64,000 nucleotides of DNA from Rhodobacterales bacterium HKCCE2091 (GTDB lineage Bacteria; Pseudomonadota; Alphaproteobacteria; Rhodobacterales; Rhodobacteraceae), in NCBI GenBank assembly GCA_015689685.1, contig WVSL01000004.1, forward strand, positions 186,001 through 250,000. The letters run 5' to 3'. Positions 25,990-33,491 of this stretch are shown in pieces. The notes below the pieces were generated by a model. The model did not search any database. It was given only the letters and a program-made list of their open reading frames with translations, and had not been told where the DNA came from. The translations under genes and the position numbers were made by a program. Position 1 is the first letter of the stretch. Each line of letters begins with the position of its first letter.

Positions 25990-27096
25990 GTGACGACCGC
26001 CGAGGTGGACCGGCGCTTCATGGCGCTGGCCCTGGCGCTTGGCGCGCGCGGGCAGGGCCGGGTCTGGCCGAACCCCGCCGTCGGCTGCGTGATCGTCAAT
26101 GACGGCCAGATCGTCGGCCGGGGCTGGACCCGCGATGGCGGTCGGCCCCATGCCGAGGTCGTGGCGCTGGCGGAGGCCGGTGACGCGGCGCGGGGGGCGA
26201 CGGCCTACGTCACGCTCGAACCCTGTTCCCATCACGGCCGGACGCCGCCCTGCGCGGGGGCGCTGGCCGCGGCCGGCGTGGCGCGGGTCGTCGTCGCACT
26301 CGGCGATCCAGATCCGCGGGTCGACGGGCGCGGGGTGGCGATGCTGCGGGACGCGGGGATCGAGGTGGAAACGGGGGTGATGGCCGCGGAGGCCGCCCGC
26401 GCCCATCGCGGCTTCGTGCTGCGGGTGACGGCGGGCCGGCCGCTGGTGACGCTGAAGCTCGCCACCTCGCTCGACGGGCGGATCGCGACCGCAACCGGGG
26501 AAAGCCGGTGGATCACGGGGCCGGAGGCACGGGCGCGGGTCCACGGGCTGCGTGCGCGGCACGACGCGGTGATGGTCGGCGGCGGCACGGCGCGGGCGGA
26601 CGACCCGATGCTGACCGTGCGCGGGCTCGGCATCGTGCGGCAGCCGGTGCGGGTGATCCTGTCCCGGCGGCTGGACCTGCCGCGCGACGGGCGGCTGGCC
26701 GCGAGCGCGACGGACATCCCCCTGTGGCTCTGCCACGGGCCTGACGCGACCGCCGAGGCGCGCGAGGCATGGGTCGCGCGCGGCGCGCGTCTCGTCGATT
26801 GCGCGACCGGAGCCGGGGGACAACTCGACCCCGCGTCGGTGCTGGCCCGGTTGGGATCCGAGGGTCTGACGCGGGTGTTCTGCGAGGGCGGCGGGGCGCT
26901 GGCGGCCTCGCTTCTGGCCGCGGGGCTTGTCGATGACCTGACGGTGTTCTCGGCGGGCATCGCGATCGGGGCGGAGGGCAAGCCCGCGATCGGCGCGATG
27001 GGCGTCGCGGCGCTTGCCGAGGCGCCGGGGTTCCGGCTCCGGTCGGTGGAGCCGGTCGGTGCTGATGTCATGCAGGAATGGACCCGCCGCGACTGA
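25990..27096 (+). CDS. ribD: Bifunctional riboflavin deaminase/reductase
   Basis: A 368-aa RibD starting at GTG 25990. The N-terminal deaminase domain has the zinc motif HAEVVALAEAG and LEPCSHHGRTPPC; the C-terminal reductase has VTLKLATSLDGRIATATGES and FCEGGGALAASLLAAGLVDD. It carries out the second and third steps of riboflavin synthesis from GTP. In many relatives riboflavin synthase and ribBA follow; here a convergent coiled-coil gene follows immediately, so the rib operon is split. Confidence 0.96.
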   Translation: MTTAEVDRRFMALALALGARGQGRVWPNPAVGCVIVNDGQIVGRGWTRDGGRPHAEVVALAEAGDAARGATAYVTLEPCSHHGRTPPCAGALAAAGVARVVVALGDPDPRVDGRGVAMLRDAGIEVETGVMAAEAARAHRGFVLRVTAGRPLVTLKLATSLDGRIATATGESRWITGPEARARVHGLRARHDAVMVGGGTARADDPMLTVRGLGIVRQPVRVILSRRLDLPRDGRLAASATDIPLWLCHGPDATAEAREAWVARGARLVDCATGAGGQLDPASVLARLGSEGLTRVFCEGGGALAASLLAAGLVDDLTVFSAGIAIGAEGKPAIGAMGVAALAEAPGFRLRSVEPVGADVMQEWTRRD

Positions 27097-27135
27097 GGCA
27101 ACGGCGGGTCTAAAATCACTCGGCGCGGGGCCGGA

Positions 27136-27426
27136 TCACTTCATGTAGCGCTTGCGGGCATCCTCGAAGCTTTTCTGCAGCGCGGTCCAGGCGTTCTCGT
27201 AGCCCGCCTGCATGTCCTTCCACGCCGCGGTGTTGGCATCGGCCAGCGCCTGGAGCCGGGCCTCGGCCTCCTTGCGCTGTTCCATCATGGCGTCGAGCTG
27301 CTGTTTCCACTGTTCCTGCCCCTTCGCCTGTGCCTCGGCCATCGTGGCCTGCAACTTGGCGATCTCGGCGTTCCAGTGATCGAGCTGTTCGCGGCTCTTC
27401 TTCACGAACTCGTCCTGGTTTGTCAT
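27136..27426 (-). CDS. Small coiled-coil protein
   Basis: A 96-aa, almost entirely helical and charged protein (QLDHWNAEIAKLQATMAEAQ and MMEQRKEAEARLQALADANT), with no Cys and a basic end. The heptad pattern over about residues 12-90 predicts a long coiled coil. Similar in style to small phasin-like or stress-response coiled-coil proteins, but no specific family is recognised. Start MTNQDEFVKK at 27426 with an AGGGAGGA-type site. Confidence 0.75.
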   Translation of the reverse strand: MTNQDEFVKKSREQLDHWNAEIAKLQATMAEAQAKGQEQWKQQLDAMMEQRKEAEARLQALADANTAAWKDMQAGYENAWTALQKSFEDARKRYMK

Positions 27427-27513
27427 GCGCGCGTCCTCCCTTCGCTGTCGCGGGGGAAGCGTAACACGGGCCGTGGCGCGCCCGGCAAGGACAAATCCGG
27501 GGACGAATCCGGG

Positions 27514-27594
27514 TCAGATCAGCGCATAGACGGTGAGGCCGAGCCCCAGGCCGGCAATGAACCCCGTATGGATGAGCATCATGGTGGCAGACAT
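27514..27594 (-). CDS. Candidate 26-aa membrane micropeptide
   Basis: ATG 27594 to TGA 27514 encodes 26 residues, MSATMMLIHTGFIAGLGLGL then TVYALI: a single hydrophobic helix. It has an unusually good ribosome-binding site (GAGGAGGGG, about 8 nt upstream). Expression is unproven. It sits between the coiled-coil gene and fhs, on the strand opposite fhs. Small single-helix proteins of this kind often act as accessory subunits of membrane complexes. Confidence 0.45.
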   Translation of the reverse strand: MSATMMLIHTGFIAGLGLGLTVYALI

Positions 27595-27760
27595 TTCAGA
27601 CCCCTCCTCGTTCATGGATCCAACGTGTGACGGTCCGGTCCCGGATTCGGTTCAAACCGTGCATTCCGCGTTCAAAACGTCGCAATCGCCCGACACGTTC
27701 CGAGAAACGCTCTGCTAAAGGAGGGATCGGAGGAAGCCTGCAGGAGGAGGACGCGGGAGC

Positions 27761-29437
27761 ATGAGCCACCCAACGGACATCGAGATCGCGCGCGCAGCGA
27801 ACAAGAAACCGATCCAGGAGGTCGGTGCCCGGCTCGGGATTCCCGCCGAGGCGCTGCTGCCCTACGGCCACGACAAGGCCAAGCTCGGACAGGACTTCAT
27901 CGCCGGTCTCGAGGACGGAAAGCGGGGCAAGCTGATCCTCGTGACCGCGATCAACCCGACGCCGGCCGGCGAGGGCAAGACCACGACCACCGTGGGTCTC
28001 GGCGACGGGCTGAACCGGATCGGCAAGAAGGCCGCGATCTGCATCCGCGAGGCGAGCCTCGGGCCGAACTTCGGGATGAAAGGCGGCGCGGCGGGCGGCG
28101 GCCATGCGCAGATCGTGCCGATGGAGGACATGAACCTTCACTTCACCGGCGATTTCCACGCCATCACCAGCGCTCACAACCTGCTGTCGGCGATGATCGA
28201 CAACCACATCTACTGGGGCAACGAGCTGGAGATCGACGACCGGCGCGTGGTCTGGCGGCGGGTGATGGACATGAACGACCGCGCCCTGCGCGACGTGGTG
28301 ACCTCGCTCGGCGGCGTGTCCAACGGTTCGCCCCGGCAGACCGGGTTCGACATCACCGTGGCCTCCGAGGTCATGGCGATCCTCTGCCTCGCGAAGGACC
28401 TGGAGGACCTGCAGAAGCGGCTCGGCGACATGATCGTGGCCTATCGCCGCGACCGGTCGCCCGTGCATTGCCGCGACCTGAAGGCCGACGGCGCGATGAC
28501 CGTGCTGCTGAAGGACGCGATGCAGCCGAACCTCGTGCAGACGCTGGAAAACAACCCCGCCTTCGTCCACGGCGGGCCGTTCGCCAACATCGCCCACGGC
28601 TGCAACTCCGTCATCGCCACGACCACGGCGCTGAAGCTGGCCGAATACGTGGTGACGGAGGCCGGGTTCGGCGCGGATCTCGGTGCCGAGAAGTTCATGA
28701 ATATCAAGTGCCGCAAGGCGGGCATCGCGCCCGACGCGGTGGTGATCGTCGCCACGGTGCGGGCGATGAAGATGAACGGCGGCGTGGCGAAGGCCGATCT
28801 CGGCCCCGAGAACGTCGACGCGGTCAAGCGCGGCTGCGCCAACCTCGGCCGCCACGTCGAGAACGTGAAGGGCTTCGGCGTTCCGGTGGTGGTCGCGATC
28901 AACCACTTCGTGTCCGACACCGACGCCGAGGTGCAGGCGGTGAAGGACTACGTGAAGACCCAGGGCGCCGAGGCGATCCTGTGCAAGCACTGGGCCGACG
29001 GTTCCGCCGGGGTCGAGGACCTGGCCCGCAAGGTCGTGCAGCTGGCCGAAAGCGGGGCCGCGAACTTCGCGCCGCTCTATCCCGACGAGATGGGCCTGTT
29101 CCAGAAGATCGAGACCATCGCCAAGCGCATCTACCGCGCCGATGAGGTGCTGGCGGACAAGAAGATCCGCGACCAGCTGCGCGCCTGGGAAGAGGCCGGC
29201 TACGGAAACCTGCCGGTCTGCATGGCCAAGACGCAGTATTCCTTTTCCACCGATCCGAACCTGCGCGGCGCGCCCACGGGCCACTCGGTGCCGGTGCGGG
29301 AGGTGCGGTTGTCGGCGGGCGCGGGCTTCGTCGTCGCCATCTGCGGGGAGATCATGACCATGCCGGGCCTGCCCCGCGTGCCCTCGGCCGAGGCGATCCG
29401 GCTGAACGACGCGGGCGAGATCGAGGGGCTGTTCTGA
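27761..29437 (+). CDS. fhs: Formate-tetrahydrofolate ligase
   Basis: A 558-aa Fhs, full length. It makes 10-formyl-THF from formate, THF and ATP. The ATG at 27761 has AGGAGGAGGACG upstream. The P-loop is [20 protein letters not shown] at about residues 65-84, followed by [19 protein letters not shown]. With folD 370 bp downstream it links formate to 5,10-methylene-THF. The transcript appears to be followed by element copy C, whose hairpin could act as a terminator. Confidence 0.97.
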   Translation: MSHPTDIEIARAANKKPIQEVGARLGIPAEALLPYGHDKAKLGQDFIAGLEDGKRGKLILVTAINPTPAGEGKTTTTVGLGDGLNRIGKKAAICIREASLGPNFGMKGGAAGGGHAQIVPMEDMNLHFTGDFHAITSAHNLLSAMIDNHIYWGNELEIDDRRVVWRRVMDMNDRALRDVVTSLGGVSNGSPRQTGFDITVASEVMAILCLAKDLEDLQKRLGDMIVAYRRDRSPVHCRDLKADGAMTVLLKDAMQPNLVQTLENNPAFVHGGPFANIAHGCNSVIATTTALKLAEYVVTEAGFGADLGAEKFMNIKCRKAGIAPDAVVIVATVRAMKMNGGVAKADLGPENVDAVKRGCANLGRHVENVKGFGVPVVVAINHFVSDTDAEVQAVKDYVKTQGAEAILCKHWADGSAGVEDLARKVVQLAESGAANFAPLYPDEMGLFQKIETIAKRIYRADEVLADKKIRDQLRAWEEAGYGNLPVCMAKTQYSFSTDPNLRGAPTGHSVPVREVRLSAGAGFVVAICGEIMTMPGLPRVPSAEAIRLNDAGEIEGLF

Positions 29438-29454
29438 ACGGCGTTCGGGCGGAC

Positions 29455-29516
29455 GGGGCATCGAGCCCCGCCCGCCCGAGGCCTGTCGGCACGGGATATT
29501 TGAAGGATGAAGAAGG
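29455..29516 (+). repeat. Dispersed intergenic element, copy C
   Basis: After fhs: hairpin GGGGC-ATCGA-GCCCC, about 20 nt of C/G-rich spacer, then CACGGGATATTTGAAGGATG and AAGAAGG. The tail runs into the start of the chorismate mutase gene (ATG 29524), and AGAAGG lies at ribosome-binding distance, so the element may supply both the fhs terminator and the downstream Shine-Dalgarno. Confidence 0.7.
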
Positions 29517-29523
29517 TGCGGGG

Positions 29524-29814
29524 ATGAGCGGCCTGGACGCGGAACGGGCGGAAATCGACCGGATCGACGCGGAGATCCTGCGCCTTTTGGCCCTGCGGCT
29601 GGCGGTGGTGGACCGCGTGGTGGGCATCAAGGCGGCCGAGGGGATCGCCGCCGCCGCACCGACCCGGACGCGCGAGAAGATCGCCGCGATCCGCGCGGGC
29701 GCGGATGCCGCGGGCTTCGACGCTGACATCGCCGGGGCGATGTGGCAGGTGATGATCGACGCGCTGATCGCGCGCGAGGAACGGGTACTCGGGACAGGGG
29801 GACGCGACGCATGA
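29524..29814 (+). CDS. Chorismate mutase, AroQ type
   Basis: A 96-aa all-helical AroQ-fold chorismate mutase: [20 protein letters not shown] has the characteristic DxxR/IxxLLxxR pattern, then [14 protein letters not shown] and a C-terminal helix [14 protein letters not shown]. It converts chorismate to prephenate (or acts as a PchB-like lyase; indistinguishable here). The stop overlaps the folD start as ATGA. Start chosen at ATG 29524. Confidence 0.88.
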   Translation: MSGLDAERAEIDRIDAEILRLLALRLAVVDRVVGIKAAEGIAAAAPTRTREKIAAIRAGADAAGFDADIAGAMWQVMIDALIAREERVLGTGGRDA

Positions 29815-30710
29815 GCGCCAGGATCATCGACGGCAAGGCCTTCGCGGCGGATATCAGGGGCCGGGTGGCCGAATACGTGACGCGGCTGAAGGCTGACCAC
29901 GGGCTCGTCCCCGGGCTGGCGGTCGTGCTCGTCGGCGAGGATCCGGCCAGCCAGGTCTACGTGCGCAACAAGGGCGCGCAGACGCTCGAGGCCGGGATGA
30001 AGTCGGTCGAGCACAAGCTGGCCGCCGACACGCCCGAGGAAGATATCCTCACCCTGGTGGACAAGCTGAACGACGATCCGGAAATCCACGGCATTCTCGT
30101 GCAGTTGCCGCTGCCGGCTCATGTGGACGAAGAGAAGGTCATCAACCGGATAACCCCGGCCAAGGATGTCGACGGGTTCCACATCCTGAACGTCGGCCTG
30201 CTCGGCACCGGGCAGAAGTCGATGGTGCCCTGCACCCCGCTCGGCTGCCTGATGATGCTGCGCGACCACCACGGGTCGCTGTCGGGGCTGGACGCGGTGG
30301 TGGTAGGCCGGTCGAACATCGTCGGCAAGCCGATGGCGCAGCTTCTCCTGCGCGACAGCTGCACGGTGACGATCGCCCATTCCCGCACGAAAGACCTGGC
30401 CGAGGTCTGCCGCCGGGCGGATATCCTTGTCGCCGCGGTCGGGCGGCCCGAGATGATACCGGGCGACTGGGTCAAGCCCGGCGCGACGGTGATCGACGTG
30501 GGCATCAACCGCGTCCCGCATCCCGAGAAGGACGGCAAGACCAGGCTGGTCGGCGATGTCGAGTTCGCCAGCGCCTCGCAGGTCGCCGGGGCGATCACGC
30601 CGGTTCCGGGCGGGGTCGGGCCGATGACCATCGCCTGCCTGCTCGCGAACACGCTGACCGCCTGCTGCCGCGCCAACGGCCTGCCGGAGCCCGAGGGCCT
30701 GACCGCGTAG
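29811..30710 (+). CDS. folD: Bifunctional methylene-THF dehydrogenase/cyclohydrolase
   Basis: A 299-aa FolD interconverting 5,10-methylene-THF and 10-formyl-THF in two steps. The catalytic Tyr/Lys motif is [14 protein letters not shown], the substrate-Asp motif region is [17 protein letters not shown], and the cofactor-binding segment is [18 protein letters not shown] with [15 protein letters not shown] late. Overlaps chorismate mutase by 4 nt and shares the one-carbon theme with fhs. Followed within the stop codon by element copy A. Confidence 0.97.
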   Translation: MSARIIDGKAFAADIRGRVAEYVTRLKADHGLVPGLAVVLVGEDPASQVYVRNKGAQTLEAGMKSVEHKLAADTPEEDILTLVDKLNDDPEIHGILVQLPLPAHVDEEKVINRITPAKDVDGFHILNVGLLGTGQKSMVPCTPLGCLMMLRDHHGSLSGLDAVVVGRSNIVGKPMAQLLLRDSCTVTIAHSRTKDLAEVCRRADILVAAVGRPEMIPGDWVKPGATVIDVGINRVPHPEKDGKTRLVGDVEFASASQVAGAITPVPGGVGPMTIACLLANTLTACCRANGLPEPEGLTA

Positions 30711-30766
30711 GGGGCTCCGCCCCCCGCCTGCGGCTCCCCCCGAGGTATTTGTGCAGGCAAAGAGGG
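30710..30766 (+). repeat. Dispersed intergenic element, copy A
   Basis: Starts at the last base of the folD stop: GGGGGC-TCC-GCCCCC hairpin, short spacer GCCTGCGGC, then CTCCCCCCGAGGTATTTGTG and CAGGCAAAGAG. The G5C hairpin directly after the stop codon looks like a transcription terminator; the tail box is conserved with the other copies. Confidence 0.75.
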
Positions 30767-30773
30767 CCCGGCT

Positions 30774-31148
30774 TCAGGTCTCTCCGAGGTCCGGGTCGGG
30801 CAGGTTTTCCTGGATCCAGCGGTCCGACAGGTGGATGTCGGTGGTCTCCAGCCGCGCGTCGTCGAGGTTCCTGAACTTGTGCGGGACGCCGGCGGGGCCG
30901 ATCAGGATGTCGCCGCCGATCGCCTCGATCCTGTGTTCCCCGATGGTGAAGAGCGCGCGGCCCTGCCGCAGGATGAAGACCTCGTCATAGGGGTGGACAT
31001 GCCAGACCGGGCCTTCGCCCTTCACCCCGGTCGAGTAGAACAGGACGGTGACGCCGGTGCCGTGGTCCGCGCCCTCGAACCGGCCGCGCCAGAAATCGTG
31101 CGGGCCGACCCAGTCGGCGTGGCGGATATGGACGGGATCGCGGGTCAT
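30774..31148 (-). CDS. Cupin-domain protein
   Basis: A 124-aa single-cupin protein. Metal-binding-like motif WHVHPYDEVFILRQGRALFT (His, His, Glu) and second cupin motif GPAGVPHKFRNLDD with the later His. Members of this group are small dioxygenase-like or sugar-binding proteins; no substrate is evident. Overlaps the upstream thioesterase gene by 4 nt (ATGA), so the two form an operon. Confidence 0.85.
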   Translation of the reverse strand: MTRDPVHIRHADWVGPHDFWRGRFEGADHGTGVTVLFYSTGVKGEGPVWHVHPYDEVFILRQGRALFTIGEHRIEAIGGDILIGPAGVPHKFRNLDDARLETTDIHLSDRWIQENLPDPDLGET

Positions 31149-31564
31149 GCCGGGTCTCCGACCGGGATCATGGTTCCCTGCAGGAGCGCGACGTCCCGGC
31201 GGGCGCCCTCCGCGTCCTCGGCCTCGACCCGCGCGCGCACGACGACAAGCCTGCGGCCGGGTTTCACCACCTCGCCATGGGCGTGCAGGCGGAGGCCGGC
31301 GGCGGGCGCGACCAGGTTGATCTTCATTTCCACGGTCAGCACCTCGCGCCCCGGCTCCATCACCGACAGCGCGGCGTAGCCCGCGGCGCTGTCGCCGACC
31401 GCGAAGGCGAGCGCGGCGTGGCCGTAGCCGTGCTGCTGGCCCACGGAAGCGGTGATCGGCGCCGACAGCGACACCAGCCCCGGCGCCACCGCGTCGATGC
31501 GCGCGTCGAGCGTTCGCATCATGCCTTGGCGCGCGAAGCTTTCGGCGATCCGTTCCAGCGACAT
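31145..31564 (-). CDS. PaaI-family thioesterase (hotdog fold)
   Basis: A 139-aa hotdog thioesterase. The stretch TASVGQQHGYGHAALAFAVG corresponds to the PaaI active-site helix region with a His/Gly-rich turn, followed by TVEMKINLVAPAAGLRLHAH and GEVVKPGRRLVVVRARVEAE. ATG 31564 (MSLERIAESF). It likely hydrolyses an acyl-CoA. Co-translated with the cupin gene. Confidence 0.85.
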   Translation of the reverse strand: MSLERIAESFARQGMMRTLDARIDAVAPGLVSLSAPITASVGQQHGYGHAALAFAVGDSAAGYAALSVMEPGREVLTVEMKINLVAPAAGLRLHAHGEVVKPGRRLVVVRARVEAEDAEGARRDVALLQGTMIPVGDPA

Positions 31565-31684
31565 GGCCGTGCCTTCCCTTGCGTCCCCTGTCAAAAGGAC
31601 AGGTTGAAATGTCTCCGGGGGCAAGGAAAAAAGATCGCGGGGGTACGGAAGCGAGGAGGCGCGCGTGGCGGCCATCGGCCAGTC

Positions 31685-32461
31685 ATGACCAGCAGACCCG
31701 ACCAGGAGCCCCCCCGGCGCGGTTTCGCCTGGCCGTCGATCACCTGCAGCCCGGCGCAGACCATGACGCTGATCTGGGCCGTGGGGTCGATGACGCTCGC
31801 GATGACCGGCCCCTTCGGCACGTTCGACGTCATGGATCCGCTCCACCGCTACCTCTACTGGCCGGCGGTGACCGGGCTCGCGATCCTCGCCGCGCTCGGG
31901 TCCGGGCGGCTGGTGCGGCGGCGGCTGAAGCTGTCCGGCAGCCGGGCGGACCTCGTGGCGGCGGCGCTGATGTCGGTCGTGTTCGGGCCGACGCTCTGGA
32001 TGGTGAACCGCGTTCTCGACGACGTCGACGGGTGGGCGGTGCCGAATCTCGCGATCCATGTCGCGGTGGTGTTCAACCTGGGCCTCGGCGTCGCGCTCCT
32101 GCGGCACCGGGCGCGGGAACGTGTGGCGGAGCAGGTTGGCGCGTCCGGCCTGCCGCTGCCGCGGCGCCTGGCGTCCGAGATCGGGGCGGACGTGGTCCAT
32201 GCCCGCGCCGATGGCCACTACATGGAGGTCGAGCGGCCGTCGGGCAGCGCCCGGCTCCTGATGCGGTTCTCCGATGCGCTGGAGGCGCTCGCGGCGCTCG
32301 ACGGCGCGCAGGTCCACCGCTCGCACTGGGTTGCCCGCGCCGCCGTCGCCCGGACCGAGCGCGACGGCCGCCGCACCTTCGTCGTCCTGCGGTCCGGAAA
32401 GCGGGTTCCGGTCAGCCGCCGCTACGAGGACGCTCTGCCGCGGCTCCTCGACGGGGACTGA
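31685..32461 (+). CDS. Membrane-bound LytTR-domain transcriptional regulator
   Basis: A 258-aa protein with about four hydrophobic segments in residues 20-140 (LIWAVGSMTLAMTGPFG, YLYWPAVTGLAILAALG, LVAAALMSVVFGPTLWMV, LAIHVAVVFNLGLGVALL) and a C-terminal LytTR DNA-binding domain: DVVHARADGHYMEVER, VHRSHWVARAAVAR, SGKRVPVSRRY. It has no receiver domain, so it would sense a membrane signal directly. ATG 31685 has a weak ribosome site. Its 3' end overlaps the convergent pdeM by 40 nt. Target genes unknown. Confidence 0.88.
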   Translation: MTSRPDQEPPRRGFAWPSITCSPAQTMTLIWAVGSMTLAMTGPFGTFDVMDPLHRYLYWPAVTGLAILAALGSGRLVRRRLKLSGSRADLVAAALMSVVFGPTLWMVNRVLDDVDGWAVPNLAIHVAVVFNLGLGVALLRHRARERVAEQVGASGLPLPRRLASEIGADVVHARADGHYMEVERPSGSARLLMRFSDALEALAALDGAQVHRSHWVARAAVARTERDGRRTFVVLRSGKRVPVSRRYEDALPRLLDGD

Positions 32462-33144
32462 GCCGCGCCCCGCCGCGGGGCCGGCCGGGGCATCGGGATC
32501 GGCAGCGGCGGATCGGCCAGAAGGATCGCCACGGCGCGATCGCCCATCAGGTCTGCCAGCGCCACGTCATCGCAGGGCAAGCCGCCGGTGAAGGCGCCGT
32601 AGGCCGGCAGGATCGTCTTGATCCCGTCGGTCAGCGCGCAGCGGCGGGTGATCGTCCCGCCCCGCGTCCGGACCCGCGCCTTCGGATGGTAATGGCCTGA
32701 AATCTCGCCGTGAATCCCGTTCTCGGCGATATGGCGGAAGATCAGCGGCGGGTCGTAGTAGGTGGACAGGTGGATGCCCGGGACGGCGACCGGGCCGGTG
32801 TCGTGGTTGCCCTCGATCCAGATCCACCGGCGCCCCGCGGCGAGGATGGCGAGCCGGTCGAGCGCCTCGTCGTCGAGCGCGGCAGCGGCCGCGAGGTCGT
32901 CGAAGCTGTCACCGAGGCAGACCACCGTCGCCGGTGCCGTCAGTGAGATGTCGGCCTCGAGCTTCAGGAGCGTCTCGCGTGTCTCGTAGGGCGGTAGCAG
33001 GCCGCCGCCACGGCGGGCGATCCGCTCGGACTTTCCGAGGTGCAGGTCGGAGACGCAGAGAAGCTCTCGCCGGGGCCAGTGGAGCGCGCCGGAGGGCAGA
33101 AGTTCAAGGCGTTCGCCGGACAGGTCGAAGGCGTGGGCGTTCAT
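32422..33144 (-). CDS. pdeM: Ligase-associated DNA damage response endonuclease PdeM
   Basis: A 240-aa calcineurin-like phosphoesterase. Metal-site motifs in order: SDLHLGKSERIA, CLGDSFDDL, IEGNHDTGP, SGHYHPKARV. This pattern and the neighbouring lhr identify PdeM of the ligase-associated DNA damage response. ATG 33144 (MNAHAFDLSG) with GAACGAAAG before it. The C-terminal 20 residues are Pro/Arg/Ser-rich and overlap the LytTR gene. The partners (DNA ligase and exonuclease) are not in this window. Confidence 0.9.
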   Translation of the reverse strand: MNAHAFDLSGERLELLPSGALHWPRRELLCVSDLHLGKSERIARRGGGLLPPYETRETLLKLEADISLTAPATVVCLGDSFDDLAAAAALDDEALDRLAILAAGRRWIWIEGNHDTGPVAVPGIHLSTYYDPPLIFRHIAENGIHGEISGHYHPKARVRTRGGTITRRCALTDGIKTILPAYGAFTGGLPCDDVALADLMGDRAVAILLADPPLPIPMPRPAPRRGAAQSPSRSRGRASS

Positions 33145-33250
33145 CTTTCGTTCGATGGCATGACGGGCGCGACGTGGCAAGCGGGAACACCGTGTGCGCC
33201 TGTGGATAACCCTGTGAACAACACGTGGATTTCCAGTCCGAGCGCCAACC

Positions 33251-33310
33251 CCTTCTCTATCCCGGAAATATTCCCCGGGGGTGTCCGAGGGGGCAGGCAG
33301 CCCCCTCGGG
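33251..33310 (-). repeat. Dispersed intergenic element, copy E (reverse)
   Basis: Read on the minus strand: GGGGGC-TGCCT-GCCCCC hairpin, TCGGACACCCCC, then GGGGAATATTTCCGGGATAG and AGAAGG. Same order of parts as copies A-C but inverted relative to them, oriented with pdeM/lhr, in the pdeM upstream region. Confidence 0.7.
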
Positions 33311-33406
33311 CCCGTCCGGCGAGGACAGCGCCCCGTCGACGGCGCCATCGGCGCCCGAGACGGGGCGCCCGCCCGTTAACGAATCCGCCGACCGGCCGGA
33401 TCTGCC

Positions 33407-33460
33407 GGGTAGAACCGGGGTAGAACGCGGGTAGAAACCGGGTAGAAACCGTCTACCCCG
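33407..33460 (+). repeat. 11-bp direct repeat array, copy 2 (four units plus inverted unit)
   Basis: GGGTAGAANCC units start at 33407, 33418, 33429 and 33440, again exactly 11 bp apart. They are followed by the inverted half GTCTACCCC at 33451. Both arrays end in a CGCGCGGGCC-like palindrome, so repeat and flank were copied together. Located between the lhr stop and the pdeM leader. Confidence 0.9.
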
Positions 33461-33491
33461 CGCGCGGGCCGGGGCCGTTAACCCTTCGCCG

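Larger units (their letters stand above)
33145..33491. other. 347-bp intergenic region between lhr and pdeM
   Basis: The longest gene-free stretch in the window. From pdeM outward it holds the pdeM leader (33145-33250), element copy E (33251-33310), a G/C-rich segment with possible stem GACGGGGCGCC-type repeats (33330-33375), and the second 11-bp repeat array (33407-33460) ending 31 bp before the lhr stop. No open frame or RNA gene is visible. The region probably separates lhr and pdeM into two transcripts. Confidence 0.6.

Noticed and set aside
27595-27760. Riboswitch in the fhs leader
   Set aside because: No recognisable THF or SAM aptamer core; only a strong Shine-Dalgarno region was seen.
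27596-29461. 621-aa minus-strand frame opposite fhs
   Set aside because: Antisense shadow of fhs; no motif, low-complexity His/Val/Arg.
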